NCBI RefSeq assembly: GCF_964204645.1 | Contig: NC_134026.1 | Location: 21,718,650 to 21,782,649 of the forward strand | Length of the DNA stretch: 64,000 bases | Source: Tubulanus polymorphus | Lineage: Eukaryota; Nemertea; Palaeonemertea; Tubulaniformes; Tubulanidae | Reading direction: 5' to 3' | Made by a program: the position numbers and the translations under genes | Part shown: positions 27,001-40,096 of the stretch, one piece after another | Layout of the letters: each line of letters starts with the position of its first letter | Numbering within the stretch: position 1 is the stretch's first letter | The notes under the pieces: model-generated | The model's input: the letters and a program-made list of their open reading frames with translations, nothing else | Database searches by the model: none | What the model was told of the DNA's origin: nothing

Positions 27001-29460
27001 CTGGATACATTACATAACATGCAGTTCCAGAGATATTTTAGGTAACAGCTTTTGAAGTGGCTTTGATTCAACACGAGGGAACCACATTTATCACTACTTT
27101 CGGTAATGTGGCGGACGTATGGAGCCAGTTTCACAAACGAATAACGATTATTCAGATTATTCACTAATATGTACAAACTTTTTCACTTCCAATGACTAAA
27201 CTAATCAAAATTTTCCTGTTGGCGAAGATAAATCGTGTTAACTTCCAACCTAGTTTATAAAAACGGGCCAATTTCGTCCATTTAATGGGATAACACTTGA
27301 ATAGTATCGAGCTATTTTGGTACATAATACGCAGGAAAAGACCAGCTCTTCCTTAAAAAAAAAACCATCGCAAAATAGTAACGCTATGGAAAACATTGTT
27401 GATCGTGCTCAGATAATCAAATACTAGCAGCATTTCCGAAAATATTCAAACTGTTACTGGGATCTGATGAATGGTTAAGTCATAATATTGACATCTGAAT
27501 GAACACAGCATCCATTGTATAATGGCTTTAATTGCTCTCGATATATCGATATTTACTCAGCCTCGACTTTTTAATATATCAAAGACACGCTGCGTGTTGA
27601 CATAATATACGAAGCATGATTTTCCCCGTAGCGACGCATTTCATTTCTATGGAAATATCCGCGATCGATATTCCCGGGTACAGTTGAAATTTCACGTCGT
27701 AAAATAGAATCCGCCCCGCAGTCGTACGCGCTATGTAAGTCTAGCTTCGGTGGAAACCTAATCGTCGGGCGTCAAGCTTTTTGATATCGGATAGCGCGTA
27801 GCGCTTGTGGAAATATCCGATCGTTGAAAAAATGAAACAGGTTCGCTTACGAAATAGAGCATACATATGGCATAACACAGCCCTCGATTTAAACAGGTCA
27901 CAATAGTCTAACACGGTTGATGTATAAACATATTCCTGAATGTACTTCGGAAAGGCAACAATGAACCGCAAAATGACACAACGCAAAAAATAGAGCGCAT
28001 GAAAAAAAAATCGAATTAAAAAACTGAAGCACGAACACTTCTAGTTTTGTTTATTCGAAGTTGTACAGTACATCCGCAACCCGATTCGCGTCTTATTGAA
28101 GTTGAAGTGAATTTGTGTGCATTTTGATTAATCTCGATTATTCATTCGGAAAGCTTCAGCTGAATATATGCGAACCCAGACGGATGATTAAATAGTCAAC
28201 AGAAGAGTGCCTATAACCATATTCGAAATGCATGAAGTGTTGAGAATAGAGTTATTTCTACATATACCTCCATCTGTTGTCATGAAAGAATTACACCACG
28301 AACTAACTGCTAGTATATTGAAATTCAATATCGCGTTACCGATCTCAATCATTAGAATCTAGTCGCTGATCCCGAGAGAACACCAATCCATGTTGGATGA
28401 GCGCGATGACCATTATTGATTATTGCTTGATCCGACCGGTCATCGACTGATTCATTTTCAAGCCAGTCGATGACCGGGTCGATCCAATTAACGATTTATT
28501 TTTAATGCCGCACCAAAGTTCAATCAGAGAATCACATAATTATCGGTAAGTAAAATACTTGACGTACAGTCTAGAGAGTAATAACTAAGGCAAGTTTAGA
28601 TTGGTCTCAACCGATTCTGGAATTCTCTTCTGGCGCGTTCGTTTCGACCAGAATACACTCCACATATTCCGAAAAGCTTACTAACTTAGTTGGTTGCTAA
28701 CTGTGTAATTAAACTATAGGTAGTAAGGAACTTAGCGAGAAACTAGGCCTAGTAAGGTTTTATGAATACGGCTACAACAGGTAGATAGGTGGAGCATTTG
28801 TAATTCGGAATCGCTTGTCTTTGGCCCGAAACTTACCAAATACAGGGTATCAATTTGCTTCCCGGATCCACCTCTTCAGACAATCACTTGGCAATCATTT
28901 ACTGAGATATGGTGGAGGAAAAAGAGTAACATCTGGTGTATTTAATCTGTCCATTAGTTAGTTCATTTAGAATTGACAAGGTTTCAATGACCAAAAATCG
29001 AAAGGTGATTGTCGAGTGTCTGAGGAGGATCTGGGCTACAGATTGATACAACGTGCATTAAACAAACATGATTGTCTTTGTAACAATATATCAAATCAAG
29101 AAAAACATTTAATATGATATGTTACGATATGTTAAAGCATTCATTAGAGCTGGAATACACAAGCTAATTCACAATCTTGGGTTTCACTAATTTTTCATGG
29201 ACTAACATCATCGAGTTGAGTGTCCAACGTGACACAAAACTGTGGAACCAACAAATATATTCACCGATAATCTGAACCTGTACTGATGCACGGGGCTGCT
29301 AACCACCGGAAGATGCTATCAGTAATGAGTTGACATGATTTTCAAACGTTTTAACCAGCAGTCAATGGGTAAGACCATCAGTAACACATCATTTCAGAAT
29401 TCTGGACACAGCGAACAAATAGAACTCAGGCATGCCGACTCGGGAAAGCACTTGACAATC
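24071..29460. other. Intergenic, no gene recognised
   Basis: AT-rich sequence with no supported coding exon, RNA gene or complete mobile element on either strand, apart from the hairpin at 28429-28484. Confidence 0.6.
28429..28484. repeat. 21 bp imperfect hairpin
   Basis: Arms 28429-28449 and 28464-28484 pair over about 19 of 21 positions around a 14 nt loop. The size resembles the terminal part of a microRNA precursor, but the lower stem is poorly paired. Confidence 0.45.
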
Positions 29461-29469
29461 TATATCAAT

Positions 29470-29790
29470 TACAATATTCAATGCCCCTTGGCGAACTAAT
29501 ACAAACTGTCCAGAATTATAGAAAATGTCATCAGCTACAAATTGATTGTGGTCGAAGTACTGATTTTGGTAAACAACAATGGCCACCTATCAGTGATCTT
29601 GATGTTGAACGGGGCTGGTTTTCAGCTGCACATGTAGCGTCTTACAGAAGATACATTACATATGAAAAAATCGAAAACCAGAAAATTCATCAAAAATTCC
29701 CAAAATAACTGGATTCCGTCTCCAAATGAACGTAGGGACCAACAAAAAATGAACGCGATAGCTTGGCTGCTTAAATACTGACATAGAGAA
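29470..29790 (+). mobile_element. Degenerate pearl-like repeat fragment
   Basis: It contains one diverged unit of the tandem repeat seen at 30.6-31.2 kb (ATGCCCCTTGGCG in place of ACGCCCCCTGGTG). It then has the same tail, including CCCAAAATAACTGGATTCCG, that also occurs near 31700. It is a partial, older copy of the same family. Confidence 0.5.
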
Positions 29791-29970
29791 ATTCGAAAGC
29801 AGTTCCGCTTCATAACATAAAAAACTTACTTCTTGATATGCAAAATATATTGCCAGTATGATAAATGTACATCGTCCATCAATGCACACAATTGTCTTTT
29901 AAACAAAGCAGTATTAATCATTATTAAAGCTAATCTAATAAAGTAAAGCAGAGACACCTCCTCCATTGAC

Positions 29971-30082
<112 letters not shown>

Positions 30083-30599
30083 CGGTATCCTATCCCTTTA
30101 TGCATGTGCGTAATTCCTTAAGTCACATTAGGAAAATCTTCCTAACATCTCGTTCAGTTGTCTGATGACCAGTTGTTTGTTCATTTCATGGGATGGTGAA
30201 TTCGAAACACCGGTATGCGAGTTCACTGTACCACTGTTTTTCGGAACCGTCATCCTCCTGTGTTGCTAGGATGTGTCGCATTATCAGGGAGAAATTCACC
30301 CACCCTGACTATAACATATGTGTCGTTCTCTTTAAATGTATGTATGCAGTTCAATTTAGGAAGTTGCAGTCTACGAAAAAGAGAGGAAAAGAAAAATGAT
30401 GCATGGAAATTAGCAAAATTAGGAGAGGGACAGTAGCTGATTAATTCTTTTTTAACTATCCACATACGGCTTTTTAAGAACCATCCTTCCATCAGCCGTG
30501 CATAAGATATTCAGTTTTTTAGAATTGCAAGACTTTGAAACTAGGGGTCCAGGGACACCATGCCCACTTGGGAAGTGGTTTCAAATGCTCAACAATCTA

Positions 30600-31800
30600 A
30601 CAATTTCAATATTCAACGCCCCCTGGTGACCATTTACAAAAACCAACGACCTTGAAACTCACCAAAATCATAGAACATGTCAGCAGCTACGATTTTGTAG
30701 ATTGTGATAACAAAATATGCCTCGTTACCAATTTAATATGGAAATACTAAGTCATTCTACTATTCAACGCCCCCTGGTGACCATATTCAAAACCCAATGA
30801 CCTCGAAACTCACCACAATCATAGAACATTTCATGAACTTCAACTTTGCAATTGATCATGGTAACAAAATATGCCTAGGTACCAATATAATAAGGAAATA
30901 CTAAGTTATTCTACTATTCAACGCCCCCTGGTGACCATATAGAAAAACTAATGTCCTTAAAACTCGCAACAATCATAGATGATGTCATGAGCTACAACTT
31001 TCCAATTGATTGTGGTTACAAAATATGCATAGGTACGAATATAATAAAGAAATGCGAAGATATTGTATTATTCAACGCCCCCTGGTGGCCATATACGAAA
31101 TCCAATTACCTTGAAACTCACCACAATCATAGAACACGTTATGAGCTACAACTTTCTAATTGATTGTGGTAGCAAAATACGGTTAGGTGTCAATATAATG
31201 TGGAAAAACTTTTTCCCACTTATGAATGAGTACTGGTGACACAAAGATGGCCGCCAATTGCGTCATAATTGGCTGATGAAATACCTGTCTCAGGTATAAA
31301 ACATCCCTTTCCAAAGAATACCCATCACAAATTGCAATGAGAAAGGGCAAACCAGTAGGAAGCTACAGGACTCAGAATTCGGGCCAAAATTTACATTTTT
31401 GGGCACTAAAAAGGTCATAAGACGGCCATCTTGAGTCCGACCGACCCAATTTTTGTTATGTTGATGGGCCCTGGGGGATTCACATATATCCGAAAGATCA
31501 AGGTAATTGATCAAAGCGTCTTCAAAATTTCCCTTAAAAAGTTCAAAAATGTGTAAAAAGTGCTGATTTTGGCAACAACAATGGCTGCTAGTCGGCCATC
31601 TTGATTCTGACAGGGCCAGTTTTTGGGCTGAAGATGTGTCTAGGGTAGATACATGTGTAACCCAAATATCAAGACGTTACCTTGAAGCGTCTTCAAAACT
31701 TCCCAAAATAACTGGATTCCGTCTACGGACGGACGGACGGACGACAGACGAAAAGTGAATGCAATAGCCCGCTGGGACTAAAGTCCCAAGTGGGCTAAAA
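30600..31800 (+). mobile_element. Pearl-like (Helentron-associated) non-autonomous element
   Basis: Architecture in order: four tandem units of about 153 bp, a unique spacer, a (GGAC)n tetranucleotide run near 31726-31742, and a terminal hairpin at 31765-31797 (TAGCCC/GGGCTA outside, GGGACT/AGTCCC inside). Tandem core, tetranucleotide tract and terminal palindrome is the layout of the bivalve pearl elements, which are placed with rolling-circle Helentron derivatives. No protein is encoded. The 5' end is uncertain (30,500-30,610) and no target duplication is expected for this class. Confidence 0.55.
30611..31210 (+). repeat. Tandem repeat, four ~153 bp units with CTCF-like motif
   Basis: The unit marker CGCCCCCTGGTGRCCA recurs at 30617, 30768, 30922 and 31076 (spacing 151, 154 and 154 bp). 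The rest of each unit aligns as well (CTTGAAACTCACC, ATCATAGAACA, ATTGTGGTAACAAAATATGC). The fourth copy reads CGCCCCCTGGTGGCCA, matching 16 contiguous positions of the vertebrate CTCF consensus in reverse orientation. Confidence 0.85.
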
Positions 31801-33310
31801 ATTGAGAAAACATAAGGAACTCTACATTCATTGAAACATGGACTAGAGTCAATGATTGAAATTTCTATTCCAGCTTCGGTTTTCATTGCCATTAATACCT
31901 CCATCGAGTGCACAATGCTAGTGAAATATGCGATTATACACTGTGAATTAACTGTACATTCGCTATATTGAACGATGAAAAGGCTTTCAGTGTATATTTG
32001 TTTTTTTGAAGGAGAACCCCTCCATCATTTAACAAGAGTGTGCGATTGAATATAAACGATTCTCAGGCCAGCAACCACACCACTCACTATTTATCGAGCT
32101 TAAGTCAAGAGATCTGCCGACACATCGCTGTCAAATAGCTACGCACGCGCACGACGCCACTTTCGCGACTGGCAGAGTTGATTCGACGTTTCGGCGAATA
32201 AAGCTTTTCAGTATTGAGCGAGTGAATACAAAAATCTGCAATGCATGTATGTTTGTGTGCATGCATGTATCAAATAGACTTAGTACCCATCGACAGCACG
32301 TAGCCATGGGAACTTTACACGGCATGCATGCCAGTTTTTAATTTCCATACAACTCAATAATATGATAATGACAACTGTTTTATTAGTCTTTTATTGTAAG
32401 GCGTTAATACAGTGCAATCCGCACACATTAACAATTGTAATATCAATCCGGCTGACGATTAATTATATTAATTGCATAGTCGACGTTCGACGACAGCACT
32501 TCGTAATAATGAAAGTGTTCACAATCTGAACACAGCGTCAATCAAAAACGAATTGTTTATTCCTACGTTTTTTCTTTTTACTTTTCAAACCTATATTACG
32601 GTTCAACTGGCTTAATCTGAATAACGAGTTTTAATCCAGAGTAAATTGAATCTGCATTTCTAACAAAACAAACTTCATTGGTCCCGAATGACCTGCATTA
32701 AATGCGATCTTACTCTACTTTGTAAATTGAATGAACAGCGCAACGGAATTAATTATATCAGGGCAAGGACGAATAATTTTTCGATGTCAACAACAATAAG
32801 GACAATAAGACACCGAGCACACAGCTGGTTCGCGAATAGGCTAAATTTATCAACACAAATTTCAATAAAGAAAAAAACTACAAGCGATCTATTTTTGTGC
32901 GCTAGGCTAAAAAGATTCAATGCCTTGTTACCCATTACTGCAGAGCTTAAAAGTTAACCTGGCCGGCCGCCTATCTACCCTGTACATTACTTTTCTTTTT
33001 TAAATCATGACAAGCTAACCACAACAGACCCGCCAGCTATCGAAATGAACTGATTTGGGATTTACAAAATAAGCCGGCCAGACCGATCAGGAGAAAGATG
33101 GTATCATTTTCCTAGCATTAATATCAGTGAATATTTCTTTGTACCAGTATATACATGTAAGCATGGCTAACCAGCCATTTACTTCACGATAGGTGGAGGC
33201 TTATTGTTGGCGCTTTCATTTTAAATAAAATTCTAGATTACTAGAGGGCAGCACAGTGCTGCTACAAACCTCAGACTCACCAAGGATGTCACTGGGTGAA
33301 TATTATGCTG
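31801..33310. other. Probable 3' UTR and downstream flank of the SWIB gene
   Basis: No coding exon seen. Minus-strand AATAAA signals lie at 32379-32384 and 32390-32395, about 920 nt after the SWIB stop codon, and are the likely transcript end. Confidence 0.4.
32379..32395 (-). terminator. Candidate polyadenylation signals for the SWIB gene
   Basis: Two AATAAA hexamers on the minus strand (TTTATT on plus) 11 bp apart, downstream of the stop codon at 33311-33313. Confidence 0.4.
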
Positions 33311-36300
33311 CTACTTATCGTCGAAGATGTGATTTTTTAAGAATTTCATCATACCGAATGTTCGTAATCGCTTGCGACCTGAAACCACATTCGCGAAAAT
33401 CAGAATGATGCAGATACTAGAGTTGAATCTACTTTCCCTAAAATATATGCCGTTACTAATGAATTCAAGATTTATACCCCCCACTAAAGGCATCGATCCA
33501 ATTATTTTTCAATTACCTTATTTGTGTACAACAATCTGATTAAAGGATTCTTAATGAAGATAACCAATTGAAAAGTTGGAACTTGCTGCTAAAACGATTG
33601 ACCTCTTACCGAATATTTTATGAAGCTGATCATCACATATCATAAACTGTCCATTTTTAGGATCCTACAAAAGAGATGAAGATCAGAATGAAACGTACAC
33701 CGTAATCGGACTGAGTTAATCCTTACCGAGACAAATGACCCGATCGAGGCTAAAAATGTATTTACCTTCAGATTTCGTTCCTTTACTAGATTCCACATGA
33801 ATTTGACAACATCACTTCTGGGCATCTGAAATATATTTGTGGAGTTTTATGCAGACTAGTGCCAAATTATTAACATCAACCAGTGTATAGAATGATGAAT
33901 TTCTAGAAAGAAGTCTGCGTACCGAATTTGCACCGACAACTTCACTTAAAGCTGGTGATAATCTACATGGTTTGGAATATGTGGAAGTACCTGTAAAATT
34001 AAATGTCAAAGCTCTCTTAATTACTGGTAAATTCTATTATCTTTTAAACCACATCGGTATACCGCAGTGGGTTCTAAAAGGGCTAATGAACAGTCTTCTA
34101 TTCACCTTTTCGTTCTTTCTTTTCTTTTTTTCCAGTCACCTGAAGATTTAGATAAACATAGGAAATATTAAGAGCGATTAAGGGAGCTGTGGTCACAGGG
34201 ACTAAACAAGTTGCTCTATCAGACACCTGCCATCAATCAACACCACAGTTAGAAGGATTCCAGGGACACTGTGTGTACGTGGTGAAATGTTTATCAAACG
34301 CTGCGATCACACAAGCATTTTTGACCCGAGCCTAATTATTTTAGTATCAAGTCAGTAGTTTAAGTAATCTACTGCACCCTGTAGAATGGGAACAAATTTT
34401 CGAAATACTTCTTTAACTGGCTGGAACCTGTTCATATTTTCCCCAAAAGAACTTTGTGTGCATCTATCAACAAACATCTATCTAAGATGGCCTCTGATTG
34501 CGTAACAATAACTAGATTCTGTCTTAAGACAAGTGAGCGCAATATGCCCTAAGTGGGTGAAAAATCAGAAAATGAAGCGGAAGCAATTTACAGAGCATTG
34601 CGCTGTACGAGGGATAATCTGTTCCTTATCATTTTCGAATATTTCTTACCTTTTTGGCTTTAGGTTGAGGTTTCCCTTTTCTGGTTCGTCTACCACCATT
34701 TTGTTCTTCCTCCTGAAGTCGTTTGGCCAATGCTTCGTCCCCATCCTAGAGGGTGATAAAATAACAGCTAAATGAACAAGAGGGCATCAAAAACCGAGGA
34801 CTCATCTTTCAGCGAAAGCGAACATATCAGTTTGCATGAATAGCATTAACTGAAAAATCTAAGGTTTTCCAAGTTCTATAAAATCTGTGATCATTCAATC
34901 TCTTGATAAATAAATGTTCTTAACGAGTGGGCTTTTTGCACTACAGAGACAAAAATAATCAAGAAATCTAAGGAGTTTATGGTGGCCCTTCATATGATCA
35001 TTGCACATGATACTCTTTGATTTCACAAAAGCGCATAAACAAGTCATCTGATGGCGACATACGAGAGAACTAAAAACAACCTGACATATCATATCACTAA
35101 AAACAAAAATTCATAAATTTTTGCTATAATGAATTAAATCAAAAAAAAACTTTGAGTTTCCGTTATTTCCATTAAATTTGCCTTAATTATTTTGCTTACA
35201 CTTACTTCGCTTTCAGCCCCAGAATCAATGACTTCTTGAGACTTGGCTTTTTTACTTTTGCCGGGTGAGGGTCGATTGGAAGATTTACTATTTTTGGCGG
35301 CCTAAAAACATAAAGTTGTTTAACTGAAGATAATCGTGCTCACAGATCATTTGCGAAGACAAAATGTCGAGAAATCCTGCGCGCATATAAAAATATTTGA
35401 TGTGAAACCTTAGTTTTCGGTGCAGATTTTGCCTTTTTCGGAGCTGGTTCATCTGCATCTTCATCTTCACTCTATGATTAAAAAAACAAAACAATCATAG
35501 GCCTAATTGAAAATCAAACAGTACATTCAATTTTTGACCAACACAAACTGGAGTGTAACAGAGAATAAAAATAAACTGACACACCTGCTCCTTCAGTATA
35601 AACTTATTTTAGCATTACTGTTTGTATAGGATTTTAACCCTTTCACTAGCAGAGTCCAAATATATTACATCCAATGTTCAAAGAACTATACCTCTTCATC
35701 TGAAGTGGCTTCATCAGACGTCTGGCTTCCGTTTTGTGTTTTTTCATCGATCATATCCATAAGGCACTTATCAATTTCCTTTTTCCTACAAAATGCATAA
35801 AACGTGAGAATACCGGGTAATATCATAACGAGAAAAATATTACTTGAAAATGGACTCGATTTCGGTGCGACGATGTAAACTTTGAAATGAAACTGTCATT
35901 TATCGGAATGACAGTTCTTGAAAGACATCTCGGAAAGATTGATGAGCGTGCACATTCGCCCAGAATATGGGTACATCCGAAAACTACATGTTTCAAAATT
36001 CACAAGCTAGTAAGGCCATCTGACGTACTCTCAGATAGACATTAAAATTGAAATAGACATAAGACAAGAGTTATTGAAATAGATTGATCCATGATGCCAC
36101 CATGTGGGATAGGTAGCTGAGGGGGCTTGTATTTAGTAGGCCTACTGCGACACCTAAACTGAAAATAATGAAATACCGTAGTCATGAAATGAAACATGTA
36201 CCTGTCTGATAAATCAGCATTAAATCTCTCTTCTAACTGCTTTCTGACGGTTTTTGATGACAGCTCATTTAGATCAGCTCCTTGTAAGATGTCTGAAATT

Positions 36301-38583
36301 GATTGCAATAAGGTCAATACAGCCATTCCACTAAGTTTTGATTCGAGGGTTAAAATATTGAAAATCGAACTGATTTCAACTGTTGATTAGTTTCAAACTA
36401 TTAAACAAGAGAACTATAAAACTTCTTCCTTATATGGACGTCAAATAGTTATTTCGTCTTAGTTGATTATTTCATTCTAGTTAAGTTTGGAGAGTGAAAG
36501 ACATGTTTGTATGCATCACAGGGGCCTTGCTCAACATGCCCGTATGGAAACAACATTGTCGTTTCAAATGAAAACAGAAACAGAAGATTAATATTTTTTC
36601 TCTATTTACCCGCTATGTGCAAGGATACTGGTGCACAGTAGTCTAGTACCTACTAGTCTACTGTATACTATAAAATATACTAACAAGAAAACTGAATATG
36701 TGAGGTTTGTAATGAGAGTTAATTTTTCACAATCGGATTAGTGGAACTGGATTTCTAGTGGTTTTAAGTCACAGTGAGTGATTGAAAAGTATTGAGAAAA
36801 TGTTGTTCGTGTCTGTGGTACATCAGACACTAAAAGGTACTTGGTGAAGTTGAAATAGACATCAGTGTTACATACAAGGGAAGGAGTTAGTCTGAATACC
36901 AGTCGTTGTTACCGGTTCCCTACAACGTCTGACGCGAAAGTATCATATAGAGGTTAACTCCTGTTAATAGCAATGCAACAACTGATTTTAGTGTCAAATC
37001 AAACCTTTGTACTAAAATAAATAAATTAGTTACCTTGTTGACTTAGAAAATGTGTTTTATAATAATATTTTTGATGATTTAAATCGCGAACCGGAGAATT
37101 TATTGATTTGATTTGAAATGAATTGATTGCCACAATCGGGATTTCGAATACGGACTAAATTAATAAAATGTGAAAATTCAATATGTCTCTCTAAAATTAC
37201 TCTAAATGTAATTTCTTGTTCATAAAACGCATTAATTTAGGTCAATTTTAACCTTAAGAATTTGAAACAAGAATAATATCTGCATTGGCATCAATGTCAG
37301 TCCAAGTTCAAGTCCGAATCCGTAATTTACACTCCCATCATGCACCCACGAAAAGCCGCCCTATTTGCTATGTTGCTTCACTTCAACTATTTTTTGAGGC
37401 GACTAGTCAAAAGTTTTGAGCTACTACGATCGTCAAAAGCTACTTAGGATTACAAATATATGCACAAGCAATAGTTAACTTCCATCTGATTACAGAACAG
37501 TCAGTTTGAGGTAATTGATGGTGTTTTGAGTGGTGAAATAGACGCTCAAAGCCTCGGACGAAAATTAACCTTATATGAGCACTTTCGTTTGGGGAACAAC
37601 GGTTAGGTACTAGACTAGGGAAGGAATGTGTTTGCCTTTGGATCATGCCCGGTTAAATTACCTTTTTTTATTAGCAGTAGTCGGACCGCATATATAAGTA
37701 AGGCAGTGGATATATTACCGTATCCAGCCGAGTATTTTTTTCCGCTATTTTACCGTTCATCGTCGCTGATTGGCTGATTTACGCCGCGCATGCGCACAGA
37801 GGTGCGCGACTTAGAAAATTCAAGGAAAGTGTGGAGAACAGAGTTATAGAGAAAATAGAGCGGATTGAGCGAGACTCCAACCCGGGCCAGTAAATAACTA
37901 GTGCAGCGTCATACCACACCGAGCTCGCTGAAAACCACCCGAATGCTTTAACTATCTATAGTACCCCACCTTACCCTAATCCTATCCCTAGGGGTAAAAA
38001 GGAACCCTCTGGACCCTCTCGACACTAACCCTATCGAAACCCGAACCCTAAACCCAATATACTGATTTTATTGTTACTTATATTAGTTAATACTATATAT
38101 ATATATATATATAGTAATAATGTACGGTAAAATAGCAGAAGTAAATACTTTGCCGTATACCAAGTATACGGTTAGTTAAATATCCACTCCGTTTAAGTAA
38201 TCTAAATCTTTGTTGGGAAATGAATGAAACAAGTCACCTGACAAGAATGAAAAATTTTTTGAAATCAAAAACAAGACTAAGTAAAAGGGAGGCCCAAGGC
38301 AGCGCACCATCAGAAAAAGAAGGGCCCGGCTCTGGGTAGGGAGCAACATAATAGTTGAGGTGAGTATTTGAACCCGAGTATTTAATTAAAAGGGCACTTG
38401 GCGCAGTGCCATCCATCATTAATTACAAAGCTACCGATTATCATGGCTTCGATATAGTTTTACGCAAATATAAACAAGTATTCAAAACACAGTTGAATAT
38501 GGTAGAATACTAATATTTATACCTGCTATGGCCATTTTTATGTCTCCCATCGAGACACTGTGTTCGGAGTGGTCTTCCGCCAT
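33311..38583 (-). CDS. DEK_C and SWIB/MDM2 domain protein (UAF30/spp27-like)
   Basis: Nuclear protein, probably chromatin or transcription associated. Eleven coding exons join in phase: 38583-38523, 36292-36202, 35785-35692, 35471-35409, 35301-35206, 34745-34650, 34139-34106, 33990-33923, 33825-33766, 33664-33610, 33378-33311; 261 residues. An N-terminal DEK_C helical domain (DILQGADLNELSSKTVRKQL, about residues 20-66) is followed by an acidic, Ser/Lys-rich linker (SDEATSDEE, SEDEDADEPAPKKAK). A C-terminal SWIB domain (about 180-258) shows KPCRLSPALSEVVGA, MPRSDVVKFMWNLVKERNL, DPKNGQFMICDDQLHKIF and RLRTFGMMKFLKNHIF. This order matches animal proteins often named upstream activation factor spp27-like. 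The exact role is unknown. The 34 nt lysine-rich exon at 34139-34106 is needed to keep the frame. Confidence 0.92.
34508..34566 (+). mobile_element. Tail fragment of the pearl-like family in an intron
   Basis: ACTAGATTCTGTCTTAAGAC...GCCCTAAGTGGGTGAAAAATC resembles the terminal segment of the element ending near 31800 (GGATTCCGTCT...AAGTGGGCTAAAAATTG). It is a short decayed copy inside the SWIB gene intron. Confidence 0.3.
38092..38113. repeat. Short (AT)n tract
   Basis: Eleven AT dinucleotides in the first intron of the SWIB gene. Confidence 0.8.
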
Positions 38584-38778
38584 TTCGATTATGATGTAAT
38601 CACGGGGTTCGAATCCCACAAATAATAAATGTCACACGTTATTGGACCGACTTTTTCCGCCGAACAGAAGCGCTAATAATAGCTATTTTCGCCACTTTAT
38701 CCGAAAAGATGTTATTTTTCTCTAATCATTCTTTAATCGTCAGGAAAATTCGCTATTTTTTATTATATTGTTATATTA

Positions 38779-38945
38779 TTATTTGATAGAATAGTTTTCA
38801 AATGTTCGCGCCAACCTTATTAAATTAGGCCGAAAGATCAACGTCTAAATTCGTACGGTATCTTGATACAATATTTTAGACGTTGATCTTTCGGCCTAAT
38901 TTAATAAGGTTGGCGCGAACATTTGAAAACTATTCTATCAAATAA
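38779..38945. repeat. 71 bp perfect inverted repeat with 25 nt spacer
   Basis: Arm 38779-38849 is the exact reverse complement of 38875-38945, with no mismatch in 71 bp. The spacer is 38850-38874. It lies about 200 bp upstream of the SWIB start codon and encodes nothing recognisable. Confidence 0.95.
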
Positions 38946-39102
38946 ACATAGCAAATTTCCGAAGCCCATCATTTGAAACAAAACTTAAACCTGGACAGAA
39001 GGCTGGGCGAATGGTCCCTTTTACTGCCTCCAAGGAAAAAAAGGCACATCTCCTAAAAAAAGAAACTTCAATACCAAAATCATTTTCCAAAATCACTTTT
39101 TT

Positions 39103-39190
39103 TGGGTGGGTGCTTGTGTGGGTGGATGTTTGGGTGGGTGTGGTTGAATGGGTGGGTGGTTGGGTGGATGGATGGATGGATGGATAGATA
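39103..39190. repeat. Tetranucleotide microsatellite (TGGG/TGGA)
   Basis: G-rich run of TGGG units grading into TGGA and TAGA units. Confidence 0.85.
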
Positions 39191-40096
39191 GAAAATTATA
39201 GATAAAAATTCTGCGCTTGCCACCTATTTCGATGGGTAAACTGATTAATTATGATAAATGTGCGCTATTTATACGGTATTTTGATTGGTTTTATCACTCA
39301 TTAGGAAAATGGACTACGATATTTAGTCTTATCTTGCGAATTTCCACCTATAGTCTTTGTTGCTCGAATAAACGTGGCAATCAGCTGAAAATAACGAATC
39401 AAGAATAGATTTCTTTTTATTACGTTCTCAGGGTAGATGATTTGATGTTCGAGAAACGCAAGAAACCCCCAATTACCGCCACGCGACCAACTGTCATTTA
39501 GATGCGGTGATAAATCACTGAAATTAGTCTGTTTTGAGCTTCGGAAAACATTCAACAACAGAATTCAGCTCCACGTATGTTCGACGGTGAGCCTAGAGTT
39601 AAAATTATACCATTTCGATTAATCAAAATTACTCTAACTCAAATTTTTCCTCTCAATTCACCTCTCATTCAGTGTTATCAACGTTAGTTTTATGTCGATT
39701 TTTACAAGAAGCATAAATGTAAGAGGTCAGTTATTGTTCGTGATTGATGTTTCATGATCGCATGAATTACATAAAAATTATTAAGATACGAACGACGAAA
39801 TATCGAGAGAAATATTCGTTCTGGCAAATTTAATGTAAGCTTATATGAAAGAAACACACCCAGGAAATGGAATACTAGCGTAAGTGATCTGATATAGAAT
39901 TGATTCGTACAGCATCTGAATTAGATTAAGTATTTGGAAATGTTTTGATTGCTTAGAGCGCAACTATGACGCGCGAACCGACTGTTATTTACATCACCAA
40001 CCGCTTTATCTAACGCACATCATTTGAGAAAAAGCGATGACAACGCATTCGTCGATTTGATTTTTCTACTTCACGGACGTATTTTCTACCGGCTTA

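Larger units (their letters stand above)
38584..40096. other. Divergent intergenic region between SWIB gene and class C GPCR
   Basis: About 1.5 kb between two start codons on opposite strands. It holds a 71 bp perfect inverted repeat and a TGGG/TGGA microsatellite; promoters of both genes must lie here, but no TATA box can be assigned with confidence. Confidence 0.6.

Noticed and set aside
37965-38060. Degenerate CCCTAA-like telomere repeats
   Set aside because: Units are irregular and interrupted; chance enrichment or an old repeat explains it as well.
38596-38625. GGGGTTCGAATCCCAC resembling a tRNA T arm
   Set aside because: Only the T-loop-like part matches and no cloverleaf can be drawn; it lies in the 5' leader of the SWIB gene.
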